A stretch of DNA of 64,000 nucleotides from Streptococcus sanguinis (GCF_001078705.1 NZ_CDMW01000001.1:1977541-2041540), one strand, 5' to 3'; numbered from the stretch's first letter, positions 53,196 to 63,526 are shown. A program made the numbers and translations. The notes: generated by a model from the sequence alone, not told the origin.

Positions 53196-53735
53196 TTATT
53201 TAATTCTTTCGTTCAAAATGTTTCCACTGTTGGCATCAATGGTCATTTTGATCTTTTGCGTACCATTCAGAGCTTCAACCTTGTAGACTACCTGACCGCT
53301 CCAAATATCCAGTTCTTCGTCATAAACATGGGCTTGAGGATATTTTTGCTGCAAGATCTTCTCAGCATCTTCAAATGTCAATTGCACATTAGTCTGAGTC
53401 AGTTGCATGTCCTCATTGTCATCAATTGGCTCTTCCTTGGCTTTGAGAATGCTTCCTGTTCGAGCATCAATCTTGTACTCTTTTTCTGTAAAGCCGTCCA
53501 ATACCGTTACATCATAGTATACAGCACCAGCTTTATTTCCGTCTAAATCAATAGAAACGACTTTCCCTGAACCAGCTGTCTGCAAGGCAATCGCCTTAGC
53601 GTCTGAAAGAGTTACGGTTGCTGCCTGAATCCGAGTAGCTTGCTTATACGAATCCGCTGAAACAACAGTTGCTGCTCCACCTGCTAAAATTCCTACTGCC
53701 AAACCGGCTAATAAGATTCCTTTTAGTTTTTTCAT
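53196..53735 (-). CDS. Secreted protein with two PepSY domains
   Basis: A 179-residue protein with signal peptide MKKLKGILLAGLAVGILAGG and likely cleavage near VVSA-D. PepSY domain 1 covers LSDAKAIALQTAGSGKVVSID to TGSILKAKEE; domain 2 covers TFEDAEKILQQKYPQAHVYD to SGNILNERIK. PepSY domains often modulate or inhibit peptidases at the cell surface. It lies downstream of a two-component system, and its promoter has direct repeats that could bind the response regulator. Confidence 0.82.
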   Translation of the reverse strand: MKKLKGILLAGLAVGILAGGAATVVSADSYKQATRIQAATVTLSDAKAIALQTAGSGKVVSIDLDGNKAGAVYYDVTVLDGFTEKEYKIDARTGSILKAKEEPIDDNEDMQLTQTNVQLTFEDAEKILQQKYPQAHVYDEELDIWSGQVVYKVEALNGTQKIKMTIDANSGNILNERIK

Positions 53736-53868
53736 GGCTCGTCCTTCCTTTCTAAAACTTAACCCTAGAAATCAAAATCAGGCGAGGAAAACACCGTTCC
53801 AGTTAATGCATCCTAGACCATTCTTTTCATTTCAAAGGGGAGAGCTATCAAATGTTATTCATTTGATA

Positions 53869-53905
53869 CTTATATTGTACAAGGACTAAATGAACCTAAA
53901 ATGAA
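53869..53905 (-). promoter_or_regulatory. PepSY gene promoter with response-regulator-like repeats
   Basis: Minus-strand TTCATTT twice (53888-53894 and 53899-53905), 11 bp from start to start, placed just upstream of -10 candidates TACAAT (53874-53879) or TATAAG. No good -35 exists, typical of activator-dependent OmpR-type promoters. A perfect ATCAAATG/CATTTGAT inverted repeat (53847-53867) follows. Confidence 0.5.
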
Positions 53906-53944
53906 TTTTGAGGAAATTTAAAAAATAATTCGAAAAATCTTCTA

Positions 53945-55282
53945 TTATTTCTCCAGCTGGAAAGTCAGGATAAAGCGACTTCCCTGGCCAAGCTCTGACA
54001 CCAACTCTATCTGAACCTGGTGCAAATCGGCGATTTTCCGAACCAAGGCTAGTCCCAGGCCGCTTCCCTCTCGGCTGTTTTTATTTCTGGCTTGGTCAAC
54101 TTGGTAAAACCGATTCCATATTTTATCAGTCTCGGACGGAGCAATACCAGCACCATTATCCGCCACCGTCAGCTGACAGACGCCATCCAGCTTATGCAAG
54201 GAGAGCTCAATGCGATCCTTCGTAAATTTCAAGGCATTGCTAATCAGATTATCTAAGAGCCGGTGAAGAAGGAGTTCATCAGCAACAATCCAACAATCTT
54301 CATCTATGGAAGCTTCTAAAACAAGACCATGCTCCTGACTTAGCTTCTGGAAGTCTGTCATCTTATCCGACAGTAAGTCAGACAGAGACAGGGATTTTTT
54401 GACAAGAGCCGGCTGATTCTCAAGCCTGGACAGATCCAAGATGTGGCTAATCATCTCCTTCATGCGCTTGGTCTGACGGTTGATGATTTCAAATGATTCC
54501 TTGGATTCATCCATATTTTCTGCATAACGAAGACCATACTCGCTCTCCGATAAAACAACCGCCACCGGTGTCCGCAGCTCATGAGAGACATCATGATTAA
54601 ACTGCTTTTCCCGCTGGTAGGAAGTCTCCAGCGAATCCAGCATGAGATTAAAAGCCTTTCCCAGACGATGCAGCTCATCATCCTTATCTTTCAGAGCCAG
54701 CCGCTTGGAAAAGTCTCCGCTCTCGCGAATTTCTAATGCCGTCTGAGATAGCTGATCTACCGGCCTCAGGGCTTTTTTGAGAATCCAGCAACCACCAGCA
54801 ATAATTAAGATTAATAGAAATGGAGAAATGAAGACCAGAGACGTCAAATAATCAATCCATTCATGATTGCTATGACTGCTCATCGTTACCGCCCTCAGCC
54901 ATTGATCGCCATTTTTCATCTCAATGTCAAAATAGAGATAGGTCTTTTGATCAACAGTCGCCGTCGTTACAACAGATTGGTTAAAAAGAAGAGTCTCATC
55001 AAAGCCAGATGGCAGACTTTTTCTGACAAGGTTTCCCGAACTATCATAGATTGAATAAAAAATTCCATCATCCATAGCCTCGTACTCACTGGGCTGCTGG
55101 CTGATTTCCGTGGCTGACTCAATCAGCTCACGCTTGGCCGCTGCATCTGCCAGATTGCTGGATAGCAGAAAGGCCAGACCCAGCAGCACTAGAATAAAGA
55201 CAAAGAGAAAACTGCTGTACCAAAGAGTAATCCGTAGAACAATGCTGCCTTTTTTCTCCTTATTCCGATCTCCAGATAACAT
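53945..55282 (-). CDS. Sensor histidine kinase
   Basis: A 445-residue membrane kinase: membrane helices near residues 20-40 and 145-167 flank an extracellular sensor region. A HAMP domain follows, then the H-box FNHDVSHELRTPVAVV, N-box DNLISNALKFT, and G-boxes VADNGAGIAP and GSGLGLALV. It phosphorylates the response regulator encoded directly upstream, overlapping by 23 bases. The signal sensed is unknown; a PepSY protein downstream may be part of the sensing or output. Confidence 0.9.
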   Translation of the reverse strand: MLSGDRNKEKKGSIVLRITLWYSSFLFVFILVLLGLAFLLSSNLADAAAKRELIESATEISQQPSEYEAMDDGIFYSIYDSSGNLVRKSLPSGFDETLLFNQSVVTTATVDQKTYLYFDIEMKNGDQWLRAVTMSSHSNHEWIDYLTSLVFISPFLLILIIAGGCWILKKALRPVDQLSQTALEIRESGDFSKRLALKDKDDELHRLGKAFNLMLDSLETSYQREKQFNHDVSHELRTPVAVVLSESEYGLRYAENMDESKESFEIINRQTKRMKEMISHILDLSRLENQPALVKKSLSLSDLLSDKMTDFQKLSQEHGLVLEASIDEDCWIVADELLLHRLLDNLISNALKFTKDRIELSLHKLDGVCQLTVADNGAGIAPSETDKIWNRFYQVDQARNKNSREGSGLGLALVRKIADLHQVQIELVSELGQGSRFILTFQLEK

Positions 55283-55937
55283 AGCCTACTCCCCTCTTGG
55301 TGTGAATAATGGACTGCTTCTTGTCCTGATCGATCTTGCGGCGAATATTTTTAATCAGAACATCAATGATATTGGATTCTCCTTCATAATCAAAATCCCA
55401 GACATGGTCCCGAATTTGTTCCCGCGACAGAATATGATCTTGATTGCGAGCTAGGTATTCCAGCACTTCGTATTCCTTAGCTGTCAACTCCAAGACTTGG
55501 TCATCTTTCAGGACAGCTTTTTTAGTCAGATCCAAGATGATATCCCCTAGGTCAATCTTCTGGCTAACCAGCTCACGCTGCTGTCGCCGCAAAAGAGCCC
55601 GCAGCCGCGCCAAAAGTTCTTCAAACTCAAATGGCTTGACCAGATAATCATCTGCTCCCAAGTCCAAGCCTCTAATCTTGTCTTCCAAGCTGTCACGCGC
55701 CGTCAGGACCAAGACGATGACCTGCTTTCCAGCCTGACGGATCTTCTCTAGAAAGGCAAAGCCGTCCATACGGGGCATCATAATATCTAAAATGATTAGG
55801 TCATAGTCCACCATTTCCAAAAATTCCAGAGCTTCCTCTCCATCAAAAGCACTGTCCACACTAAAATGCTCTTTCTTGAGCAGCTTGATCAAACTGCGAT
55901 TCAGATCCGCTTCATCTTCCACCAACAATAACTTCAT
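55260..55937 (-). CDS. OmpR-family response regulator
   Basis: A 225-residue regulator. The receiver domain has the phospho-acceptor Asp in LIILDIMMPRMDG, acidic pocket EDE near the N-terminus and Lys in LVKPFEFEELL. The C-terminal winged HTH is LELTAKEYEVLEYLARN to SNIIDVLIKNIRRKI and RGVGYVI. First gene of the two-component operon. Direct repeats in front of the PepSY gene suit an OmpR-type dimer. Confidence 0.92.
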   Translation of the reverse strand: MKLLLVEDEADLNRSLIKLLKKEHFSVDSAFDGEEALEFLEMVDYDLIILDIMMPRMDGFAFLEKIRQAGKQVIVLVLTARDSLEDKIRGLDLGADDYLVKPFEFEELLARLRALLRRQQRELVSQKIDLGDIILDLTKKAVLKDDQVLELTAKEYEVLEYLARNQDHILSREQIRDHVWDFDYEGESNIIDVLIKNIRRKIDQDKKQSIIHTKRGVGYVIWRSE

Positions 55938-56228
55938 CAGGACTCCTTTCCAATCTTGGTCTTTCGTTTTTCAGAGCCATCACAAGAACGGCAATCACAA
56001 CTACAAAACTGAGCTAATTGAGTTTCTAGCAGCTAGATGAAAGTCTAGCACAATACTGCTACATCTCCTCTGATTGTAACATATAATCAGGGAAAGGAAA
56101 ACTGCTGCTGTTCAAGGGTCAACAAGCCAAGGATAGATTAATTGACTACGAATTTCTTGGAGTCACAAAAAGAGCGCAGATCTACAAGCCTCAACCAGCT
56201 GTAAGATAAGCACTCCTATTCATTTATT
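55938..56228 (-). other. Gap between the response regulator and the paralogue cluster
   Basis: About 290 bases with no open frame or clear RNA gene. It must hold the two-component promoter, but I see no strong -35/-10 pair. Confidence 0.4.
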
Positions 56229-57242
56229 CTATTTAGAAAGATTACTCAATAGGTACTGTCCGTTTTCCTGACGGATAAAAGTCAAAGTTATCTCCTTATT
56301 TGAAGAGGTTTCATAGTTTACAAGCATCTTCGGCTCTGATTCACCATCCCCATAAACTGAGATATGTTGATATTCTGGGTATTCCTTGATCACTTCTTTA
56401 AAGGAAGAACCGCCCTCGCCTGTTTCCGCATCACCCGTCTTTAAATTCTCTGTAATCTGGCCAGATACCTTTTTATCATAGTCGTCACTACCGGGCATAA
56501 TACTCATACCCTGAAGATGGTAGCTGCCATCCTCGTGTTTCATAAAGGTCAGAGTGGTATAACTAGAGTCAGGTAACCAAGACAATGAGAGCCCTTCTTC
56601 CTGAAACGTCACACTGCTGGCCAAGCCAAAATCTTTGACTACTTGTTCAGGGGTCAATCCTTCATCATCCGCACTAACAACGCTCAGCTTTTCAAGGTCT
56701 TTCACTTCCCACTCATATACATCCTCTTTTGACGGAGCCACAAAAGAAGCAACATCGCTTTGATGTCCCTTTCGAGACAGACTTGGCACACTTCCCCCAC
56801 CCATAAAATCATTTAGGAAATAGCCGCCGAGACCTCCTAGCAATAGTCCCGCTGCCAGACCTATTCCTAAAAATCCTATCAGCTTGCCCGTACTATTTTT
56901 CTTTGGCTCTGGACTTGGCTGTGCAGCAAAGTTTGTAGCTTGCTGTGGTCCGGCAAAGTTCTGACCAGCTGGATTAAATCCCTGAGGAATTGCTTCTTGA
57001 AAAGCAGGATTTCCCCAATTATCCTGCTGAGGCATCTGCTGCTGAGGAGCTTCAAAAATGGGTTGCTGAACACCAAAATCTTGATTAGGATTCATCATTT
57101 CAGGACTGTCTCCTTCTGTTGGGAAAGGCTGCCCCTCTGTTGAGTTAGCTACAAATTGTCCTGAGTCTGATGACTGGACTTGCTGTGGATACGGAGCCAA
57201 TCCTTCTAAAGATTGTTCCTGCGGTTTATTTTGTTCTGACAT
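56229..57242 (-). CDS. Single-pass membrane protein, tandem paralogue 3
   Basis: A 337-residue protein. A Gln/Pro-rich N-terminus (~1-120) is followed by one membrane helix (LIGFLGIGLAAGLLLGGLGGYFL) and an extracellular domain. Shared features with its two upstream neighbours are the repeated GLTPEQVVKDFGLASSV and LKTGDAETGEGGSSFKEVIKEYPEYQHISV blocks. No signal peptidase site, so the N-terminus should be cytoplasmic. Function unknown. Confidence 0.7.
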   Translation of the reverse strand: MSEQNKPQEQSLEGLAPYPQQVQSSDSGQFVANSTEGQPFPTEGDSPEMMNPNQDFGVQQPIFEAPQQQMPQQDNWGNPAFQEAIPQGFNPAGQNFAGPQQATNFAAQPSPEPKKNSTGKLIGFLGIGLAAGLLLGGLGGYFLNDFMGGGSVPSLSRKGHQSDVASFVAPSKEDVYEWEVKDLEKLSVVSADDEGLTPEQVVKDFGLASSVTFQEEGLSLSWLPDSSYTTLTFMKHEDGSYHLQGMSIMPGSDDYDKKVSGQITENLKTGDAETGEGGSSFKEVIKEYPEYQHISVYGDGESEPKMLVNYETSSNKEITLTFIRQENGQYLLSNLSK

Positions 57243-57272
57243 CGTTTCTCCTTTTATTATTTGAGTTCTATT

Positions 57273-58178
57273 TTATTTATTGGCAGTAGTGGACAAAAGA
57301 TAGTTTCCGTCCTCCTGCTGAACGAAGAACAACCTATAAGTACCATCATTAGGAGCGTCATAAGCCGCCTCCATAATGGTTTGACTAGTATCCTCATTGA
57401 AATCTTCATCTACACGAATAGAAATACTCCTCGGACTGCCATATTCCTTAAAAACTTCCTTATAGGAAATGCCATCCTTACCAGTCTTTGCATCGCCTTT
57501 TTTCAATTTTTCAAAGTAATCAGCCGCCATCGCTTCGTCCTCAGCATTATGTTTGCTTTCTTCAAAGCGAATATTATAGATATGAAGGCTATTCAGATAG
57601 AAACCATCTTTTTTCTTCTCAAAAGCCAGAGAAGCGGTTTGATCTGTATAATAAACTGGCCAGTCCTCCTCATCATCAGAATCTTGAAGCGTTCCCCACT
57701 CTAAATCAAGGCTGTCACGAGAGATTTCTTCTTTTAAAGCCTTGCCATATTTATCAAGAATATCTTCCACAGAAGTACCATTCGTATCTGTCTGAATAGT
57801 ATTGAACCGTAACTCTGACAAACTATCAATGTCCCACTTGAACTCAGTAGTATCAGGGTCAATGTACTGATTTGATTGATCTCTCTTTGATTCCCTAGCA
57901 TCTGCCAAAGGATGAAGCACAGGATATTCCCCTTTGATGACATCCGCTACTCCCATTCCATAACCCCAGATTCCCCCTCCGATTAGTCCAAGACCAAGAG
58001 AGAGCAAGGCTGCACCTATCAGGATTCCTTTCCAGGATTTATTCTTGGTTAAAGGTGGGGTTGGTCCCTGCGGACTTGAAACATGGCCCTGCTGAGGTTG
58101 AAAATGATGCGGGAATTCCTCTTGCGACTGAGCATTCCTTGAAGGCTCAAAAGAATGCTGTGTTTGCTGTTCTGTCAA
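57273..58178 (-). CDS. Single-pass membrane protein, tandem paralogue 2
   Basis: A 301-residue protein using TTG at 58178 (TEQQTQHSFEPSRN), preceded by AGAGGAAAG. A longer frame from ATG at 58208 exists but has a poor ribosome site. Gln/Pro-rich N-terminus, one helix (ILIGAALLSLGLGLIGGGIWGYG), outer domain with TSVEDILDKYGKALKEE and LKKGDAKTGKDGISYKEVFKEYGSPRSI, matching paralogues 1 and 3. Function unknown. Confidence 0.65.
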   Translation of the reverse strand: MTEQQTQHSFEPSRNAQSQEEFPHHFQPQQGHVSSPQGPTPPLTKNKSWKGILIGAALLSLGLGLIGGGIWGYGMGVADVIKGEYPVLHPLADARESKRDQSNQYIDPDTTEFKWDIDSLSELRFNTIQTDTNGTSVEDILDKYGKALKEEISRDSLDLEWGTLQDSDDEEDWPVYYTDQTASLAFEKKKDGFYLNSLHIYNIRFEESKHNAEDEAMAADYFEKLKKGDAKTGKDGISYKEVFKEYGSPRSISIRVDEDFNEDTSQTIMEAAYDAPNDGTYRLFFVQQEDGNYLLSTTANK

Positions 58179-58287
58179 TCTTCTTTCCTCTTTCTTGTTT
58201 ATTTCCAATAGTCTTATCAGTTCTCTTTTAATAACGAAATGCTTTGAAAGCAGTCAGTCACAAAAGATAAACTAAATAACTAAAAAC

Positions 58288-59148
58288 TTACATTTCCTCT
58301 GACTTTATATATAAGAAATTTCCATCTGGCTGGCCTACAAACAATAGGTATTCATAACCATCTTCTGTTTTATAAGTCACCTCAGCAATCAGACGGTTGG
58401 AGATAATCTTATTATCTACGTCACGCTCGCTTGTGATGACAATTTCTGACGGAACAGGATGCCTCTTCAGAACCTCTGATAAAGCTGTTCCTCCTTCACC
58501 CGTTTCCTTGTCTCCTTTTTTCAAACGTTCAAGGTCTTTGGGAGATAATACGCTCCAATCTGTCGTTTCCTTCCCTTTTCTATATTCTTTAAAAGAATCT
58601 CCAACTACCACTTGCCTCAGATAGTAGTTCTGGTCAACTTTATCAAATTGAAAAGAAATATTTTGCTCCTTGTCCCTGACAGAAGGGCCCCATCGGAGTA
58701 ACAGGCGATTACGATCATATTCTGCTGAACTAGCCAAGCCATAAGTTTCAACAATTTGATCAGCCGTCAGACCTAATCCTTCATCATTTGTATAGCTCAA
58801 CCGTCCCAAGTCTTTCAAAGTCCAATTAAACTGAACCGACTGCCCGTCTGTAGTAAAGCTGTCACTCTTGTCTTTGGCTTCTTCCTGAGCCTTACTCAGA
58901 CGCTTAATCCTTTGAATATCCTTATTTGTCTGCGCCTGCTTGCCGATAAAATAAGCTGAACCGCTGCCAATCAAAAGACCAATTATGAGAGCAAAAATTG
59001 AAAGTCCTATGACTTTTCCGATATTACCCTTCTTATCAGGCAATCCTTGCGGCTGAATCTGCTGGAAATTCCCTTGCAATGGCTGGCTGCTAGTTTGATT
59101 TTCTTGCCAAGCCCCTTGCGCTTGACCTTGACCATCTTTATCTGACAT
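58288..59148 (-). CDS. Single-pass membrane protein, tandem paralogue 1
   Basis: A 286-residue protein of the same design: Gln-rich N-terminus, helix (VIGLSIFALIIGLLIGSGSAYFIG), then an outer domain with LTADQIVETYGLASSAEYDR and LKKGDKETGEGGTALSEVLKRHPVPSEI. AAGGAG precedes ATG. The three genes are read in one direction with gaps of 79-110 bases. Their outer domains, probably ligand- or wall-facing, diverge more than the membrane part. No known family recognised. Confidence 0.7.
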   Translation of the reverse strand: MSDKDGQGQAQGAWQENQTSSQPLQGNFQQIQPQGLPDKKGNIGKVIGLSIFALIIGLLIGSGSAYFIGKQAQTNKDIQRIKRLSKAQEEAKDKSDSFTTDGQSVQFNWTLKDLGRLSYTNDEGLGLTADQIVETYGLASSAEYDRNRLLLRWGPSVRDKEQNISFQFDKVDQNYYLRQVVVGDSFKEYRKGKETTDWSVLSPKDLERLKKGDKETGEGGTALSEVLKRHPVPSEIVITSERDVDNKIISNRLIAEVTYKTEDGYEYLLFVGQPDGNFLYIKSEEM

Positions 59149-59246
59149 GGTTTTCTCCTTATAAATTTTGTTGATTTGTCATATTGCGAAAATATTGAAA
59201 AACAATGACAAATTTTACAACATTATAACATAAATTGTTCTTCCAA

Positions 59247-59270
59247 TCAAAAAACCTCCCCTAAGGGAGG
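59247..59270 (-). terminator. Terminator of pgi
   Basis: CCTCCC (59255-59260)/GGGAGG (59265-59270) with a six-T minus-strand tail, 13 bases after the pgi stop. Confidence 0.8.
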
Positions 59271-59282
59271 CTGCGTTTCCTA

Positions 59283-60632
59283 TTACAAACGTGCATTCAA
59301 TTCTTTGCTCAATTCTTCAAACCCTGGTTTACCAAGAAGGGCAAACATATTTCTCTTGTAGGCTTCAACCCCTGGTTGGTCAAATGGGTTGATGGCATTC
59401 AAGTAACCTGAAAGGGCGATGGCCAATTCGAAGAAGTAGATGGTGTAGCCAAGAGTGAAGGCATCTTGCTCTGGAAGAGTCACATACATATTTGGTACGT
59501 CACCATCTGTGTGGGCAAGAAGAACACCGTCAGTTGCTTTTTTGTTTACAAAGTCAACGTCTTTTCCTTGAAGGTAACCAAGTCCGTCAAGGTCTTCTTC
59601 CAAGCTAGGAATAATCACGTTCTTACGTGGTTTGTCAACACGGACAACTGTTTCAAACATGATACGAGTTCCTTCTTGGATAAATTGACCCAATGAGTGC
59701 AAGTCAGTTGAGAAGTTAGCTGAAGTTGGATAGATTCCTTTTTGGTCTTTCCCTTCTGACTCACCAGCCAATTGTTTCCACCATTCTGAGAAGTATTGAA
59801 GTGATGGCTCGTAGTTTACCAAAATTTCAGTTGCATAGCCTTTGCGGTAAAGGATGTTACGAACTGCTGCGTATTGGTAAGCTTCGTTTTCAGCAATCTT
59901 GTCTGAAGTGTAATCTTTACGAGCTGCATTCGCACCTTCCATAAGGGCTTTGATGTCCGCACCTGATGCAGCGATTGGAAGCAAGCCAACTGCTGTCAAG
60001 ACTGAGAAACGTCCACCGATATCATCTGGAACCACAAATGTTTCCCAACCGTTGGCATCTGCTTCAACTTTAACGGCACCTTTTTGGCGGTCAGTTGTTG
60101 CATAGATACGTTTGTTGGCTTCTTCTTGACCGTATTTCTTAACCAAGAGTTCTTTGAAGACACGGAAAGCGATAGCTGGTTCAGTTGTTGTACCTGATTT
60201 AGAAATCACGTTTACTGAGAAATCTTTGTCTGCTACATACTCTACCAGGTCAGCAAGGTAAGTAGATGAGATTGAGTTTCCAGCGTAAAGGATTTGTGGC
60301 GCTTTGCGCTCTTCTTTTGTTTGCAAGTTTGCAAAGTGGTGGTTCAAGAAGTCGATGGCTGCTTTGGCACCAAGGTAAGATCCACCGATACCGATCACAA
60401 CCAAGACATCGCTGTCTGATTTGATTTGCTCAGCAGCTTTCAAAATGCGGTCAAATTCTTCGCGGTCATAGTTTTCAGGAAGGTCCAACCAACCCAAAAA
60501 GTCGCTGCCAGCACCAGTTCCTTTACGGATCAATTCATCCGCTGCTGTTACTTGTGATTGCATGTACTCCACTTCATGTGGGGCAACAAATTTATCTAAA
60601 ACTTTTGAATAATCAAATTTAATGTGTGACAT
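59283..60632 (-). CDS. pgi: Glucose-6-phosphate isomerase
   Basis: A 449-residue glycolytic enzyme interconverting glucose-6-P and fructose-6-P. Signatures are [53 protein letters not shown] and the C-terminal active-site region with [10 protein letters not shown]. Start [10 protein letters not shown] follows TGGAGGAATATC; a longer frame contains the promoter and is rejected. Codon use is strongly biased, as expected for a highly expressed gene. Confidence 0.97.
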   Translation of the reverse strand: MSHIKFDYSKVLDKFVAPHEVEYMQSQVTAADELIRKGTGAGSDFLGWLDLPENYDREEFDRILKAAEQIKSDSDVLVVIGIGGSYLGAKAAIDFLNHHFANLQTKEERKAPQILYAGNSISSTYLADLVEYVADKDFSVNVISKSGTTTEPAIAFRVFKELLVKKYGQEEANKRIYATTDRQKGAVKVEADANGWETFVVPDDIGGRFSVLTAVGLLPIAASGADIKALMEGANAARKDYTSDKIAENEAYQYAAVRNILYRKGYATEILVNYEPSLQYFSEWWKQLAGESEGKDQKGIYPTSANFSTDLHSLGQFIQEGTRIMFETVVRVDKPRKNVIIPSLEEDLDGLGYLQGKDVDFVNKKATDGVLLAHTDGDVPNMYVTLPEQDAFTLGYTIYFFELAIALSGYLNAINPFDQPGVEAYKRNMFALLGKPGFEELSKELNARL

Positions 60633-60660
60633 GATATTCCTCCATTTTTTATTCCACTCT

Positions 60661-60725
60661 ATCATATCGCTTTCATAGTTATTTAGCAAGTAATTTATTG
60701 TTTTAAAACGCTTCCAATTTATTTT
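60661..60725 (-). promoter_or_regulatory. pgi promoter with cre-like sites
   Basis: Minus-strand TTGCTA (60684-60689), 17-bp spacer, TATGAT (60661-60666). ATGAAAGCGATATGA overlaps the spacer and -10, and TTGGAAGCGTTTTAA lies further upstream; each matches the CcpA cre consensus with one mismatch. Confidence 0.55.
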
Positions 60726-60893
60726 TTTATAAATAGGCTAAAGCTAGAAAGCATCTGAAAGCAATCGTTTGCGTAAGTCAGCAAATTTTAACCCTATTGA
60801 GAAGAATAATTTTGATTGACAAGAAAGCCAATATGCTTCTTAAGATTGAATGTCAGCTGAATTCATTTCAGGTCCGTTCAAACTAGATTCACT

Positions 60894-61286
60894 GCTCCAA
60901 TATTCATCTGCGCCTTTCAGGCTTAACTGATTCAACATTGGAACCTAGTTTTCGCTTCGCTTAACTGCGTCAATGTCTCTAAACTCATCTTCCTCCTTCG
61001 GAGTTGATTCGTTGAGAATCTTTATAAGGTTTACTGATTTTTCCCTTATGGGAAAAACTGAATCCATTGCTCTAAGATTCATCTGCGCCTTGCAGGCTTG
61101 ATTCATTCAACATTGGAACCTAGTTCTCGCTTTGCTCAAACTGCGTCAATGTACCTAAGTTCTTCTGCGTCTTTTGGACTTAATTCACTTAAAGACTCTA
61201 TAAGGTTTACTGATTTTTCCCTTATGGGGAAAAACTACATCCATTGCTCTAAGATTCATCTGCGCCTTTCAGGCTTGATTCGTTAA
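60894..61286. repeat. Tandem 175-bp repeat, about 2.2 copies
   Basis: Units start at 60894, 61069 and 61245 (the third is cut after ~42 bases). Each holds GCTCTAAGATTCATCTGCGC, hairpin GCCT-gaa-AGGC, a CTTGGAACC-like stretch reading AACATTGGAACCTAG, and hairpin TTTTTCCC-ttat-GGGAAAAA. No open frame runs through. The array lies immediately downstream of the SRP RNA gene in its direction of transcription. 60726-60893 before it shows nothing notable. Confidence 0.8.
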
Positions 61287-61295
61287 GAGGCATAG

Positions 61296-61373
61296 AAAAA
61301 GAGCACACAGCTTACTTCGCTTAGGGCTGCTGGATTCCTCCCCTGACCCGCTTCACGCAAAACTGTTGCTCCG
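61296..61373 (-). ncRNA. ffs: Signal recognition particle RNA (4.5S/scRNA)
   Basis: The minus strand contains GGGTCAGGGGAGGAATCC followed by AGCAGCCC, the universal SRP domain IV with a GGAA tetraloop and symmetric internal loop that binds Ffh. The ends pair (GGAGCA with TGTGCTC) and the RNA finishes in five T residues at 61296-61300. An extended -10 TGTTATACT (61380-61388) sets the start near 61373, giving ~78 nt, the short form of streptococci. tadA lies just upstream, as in pneumococcus. Confidence 0.92.
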
Positions 61374-61411
61374 TTAATTAGTATAACACAAACTTTTGAT
61401 TTTGGCTAATT

Positions 61412-61879
61412 TTATTTTTTTCTTCTTTGTCTGAAAAATTTCTGCATGATTTGAGCACACTCTTCTTGGAGAACACCTACCTCCACTTCTACTCGATGAT
61501 TCAGGCGCTCATCTGTCAAAATATCATAAAGGCTGCCAGCTGCTCCAAACTTCTGATTTGCTGCTCCATAGACAACGTGAGGAATGCGTGCCAGACCGAT
61601 TGCTCCACTGCACATGACACAGGGCTCAATAGTCACAAAAAGCGTTGTATCCAGCAAGCGCCAGCTATTTTCATGCCGATTTGCCTCTTCGATAGCCATT
61701 ATTTCCGCATGCATAACAGCCCGTTGCAGCTCCTCACGTGCATTGTGACCGCGACCAATAATCTTCCCCTCTTTAACCAAAACACAGCCGATGGGAATTT
61801 CATCATGAGCCAGGGCAATCTCCGCCTCCTTTAAAGCTTCTCGCATAAATGCTTCTTTTTGTTCAATCGTATAATCCAT
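61412..61879 (-). CDS. tadA: tRNA-specific adenosine deaminase
   Basis: A 155-residue zinc deaminase that converts the wobble A34 of tRNA-Arg to inosine. Zinc/catalytic motif HAEIMAIEEA and PCVMCSGAIGLARI. Start ATG of MDYTIEQKEAF (61879), six bases after GAAAG; longer frames run through the -10 TATAAT at about 61913 and are rejected. Confidence 0.93.
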   Translation of the reverse strand: MDYTIEQKEAFMREALKEAEIALAHDEIPIGCVLVKEGKIIGRGHNAREELQRAVMHAEIMAIEEANRHENSWRLLDTTLFVTIEPCVMCSGAIGLARIPHVVYGAANQKFGAAGSLYDILTDERLNHRVEVEVGVLQEECAQIMQKFFRQRRKK

Positions 61880-61944
61880 CATTGTCTTTCTAAATCTGTA
61901 GTCGTCTATCCCATTATACCACAAGCCTGCCGCACTTCTCAGAA

Positions 61945-62033
61945 AAAGTAAAAGCCACCACTGGGGTGACTTTCAGGAGATTATTATGAAAAAGTTTAGG
62001 ATTTTTAAACAAAGTTAGGAGGTCTTTGTTTAT
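61945..62033 (-). ncRNA. CiaR-dependent csRNA, copy B
   Basis: Same layout as copy A: hairpin AAACAAAG-acctcctaa-CTTTGTTT exposing the anti-Shine-Dalgarno CCTCC, an unpaired middle containing CATAATAATCTCC, then terminator AAAGTCACC/GGTGGCTTT (61951-61959, 61965-61973) and T-rich tail. About 89 nt. Confidence 0.85.
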
Positions 62034-62039
62034 GCCGTT

Positions 62040-62072
62040 AGTATAAAATATATATCTTAAATGAGTCTTAAT
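62040..62072 (-). promoter_or_regulatory. CiaR-type promoter of csRNA B
   Basis: TATACT (62040-62045), exactly 10 bp, TTTAAG (62056-62061), 5 bp, ATTAAG (62067-62072). This is a perfect match to NTTAAG-N5-WTTAAG and its known distance to the -10. Confidence 0.88.
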
Positions 62073-62086
62073 ATGAAATTTTCCTA

Positions 62087-62118
62087 CAAAAAAGCACAAG
62101 AAGCAATTTCCTTGTGCT
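62087..62118. terminator. Terminator of purA
   Basis: AGCACAAG (62093-62100)/CTTGTGCT (62111-62118) with T runs on both strands. Confidence 0.85.
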
Positions 62119-62125
62119 GACTTTT

Positions 62126-63481
<1,356 letters not shown>

Positions 63482-63497
63482 TTATGTTTTATACCTC

Positions 63498-63526
63498 ATT
63501 ATATGAAAAATTTAACAATTTTTCAA
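63498..63526 (-). promoter_or_regulatory. purA promoter
   Basis: Minus-strand TTGAAA (63521-63526), 17-bp spacer, TATAAT (63498-63503). Confidence 0.75.
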
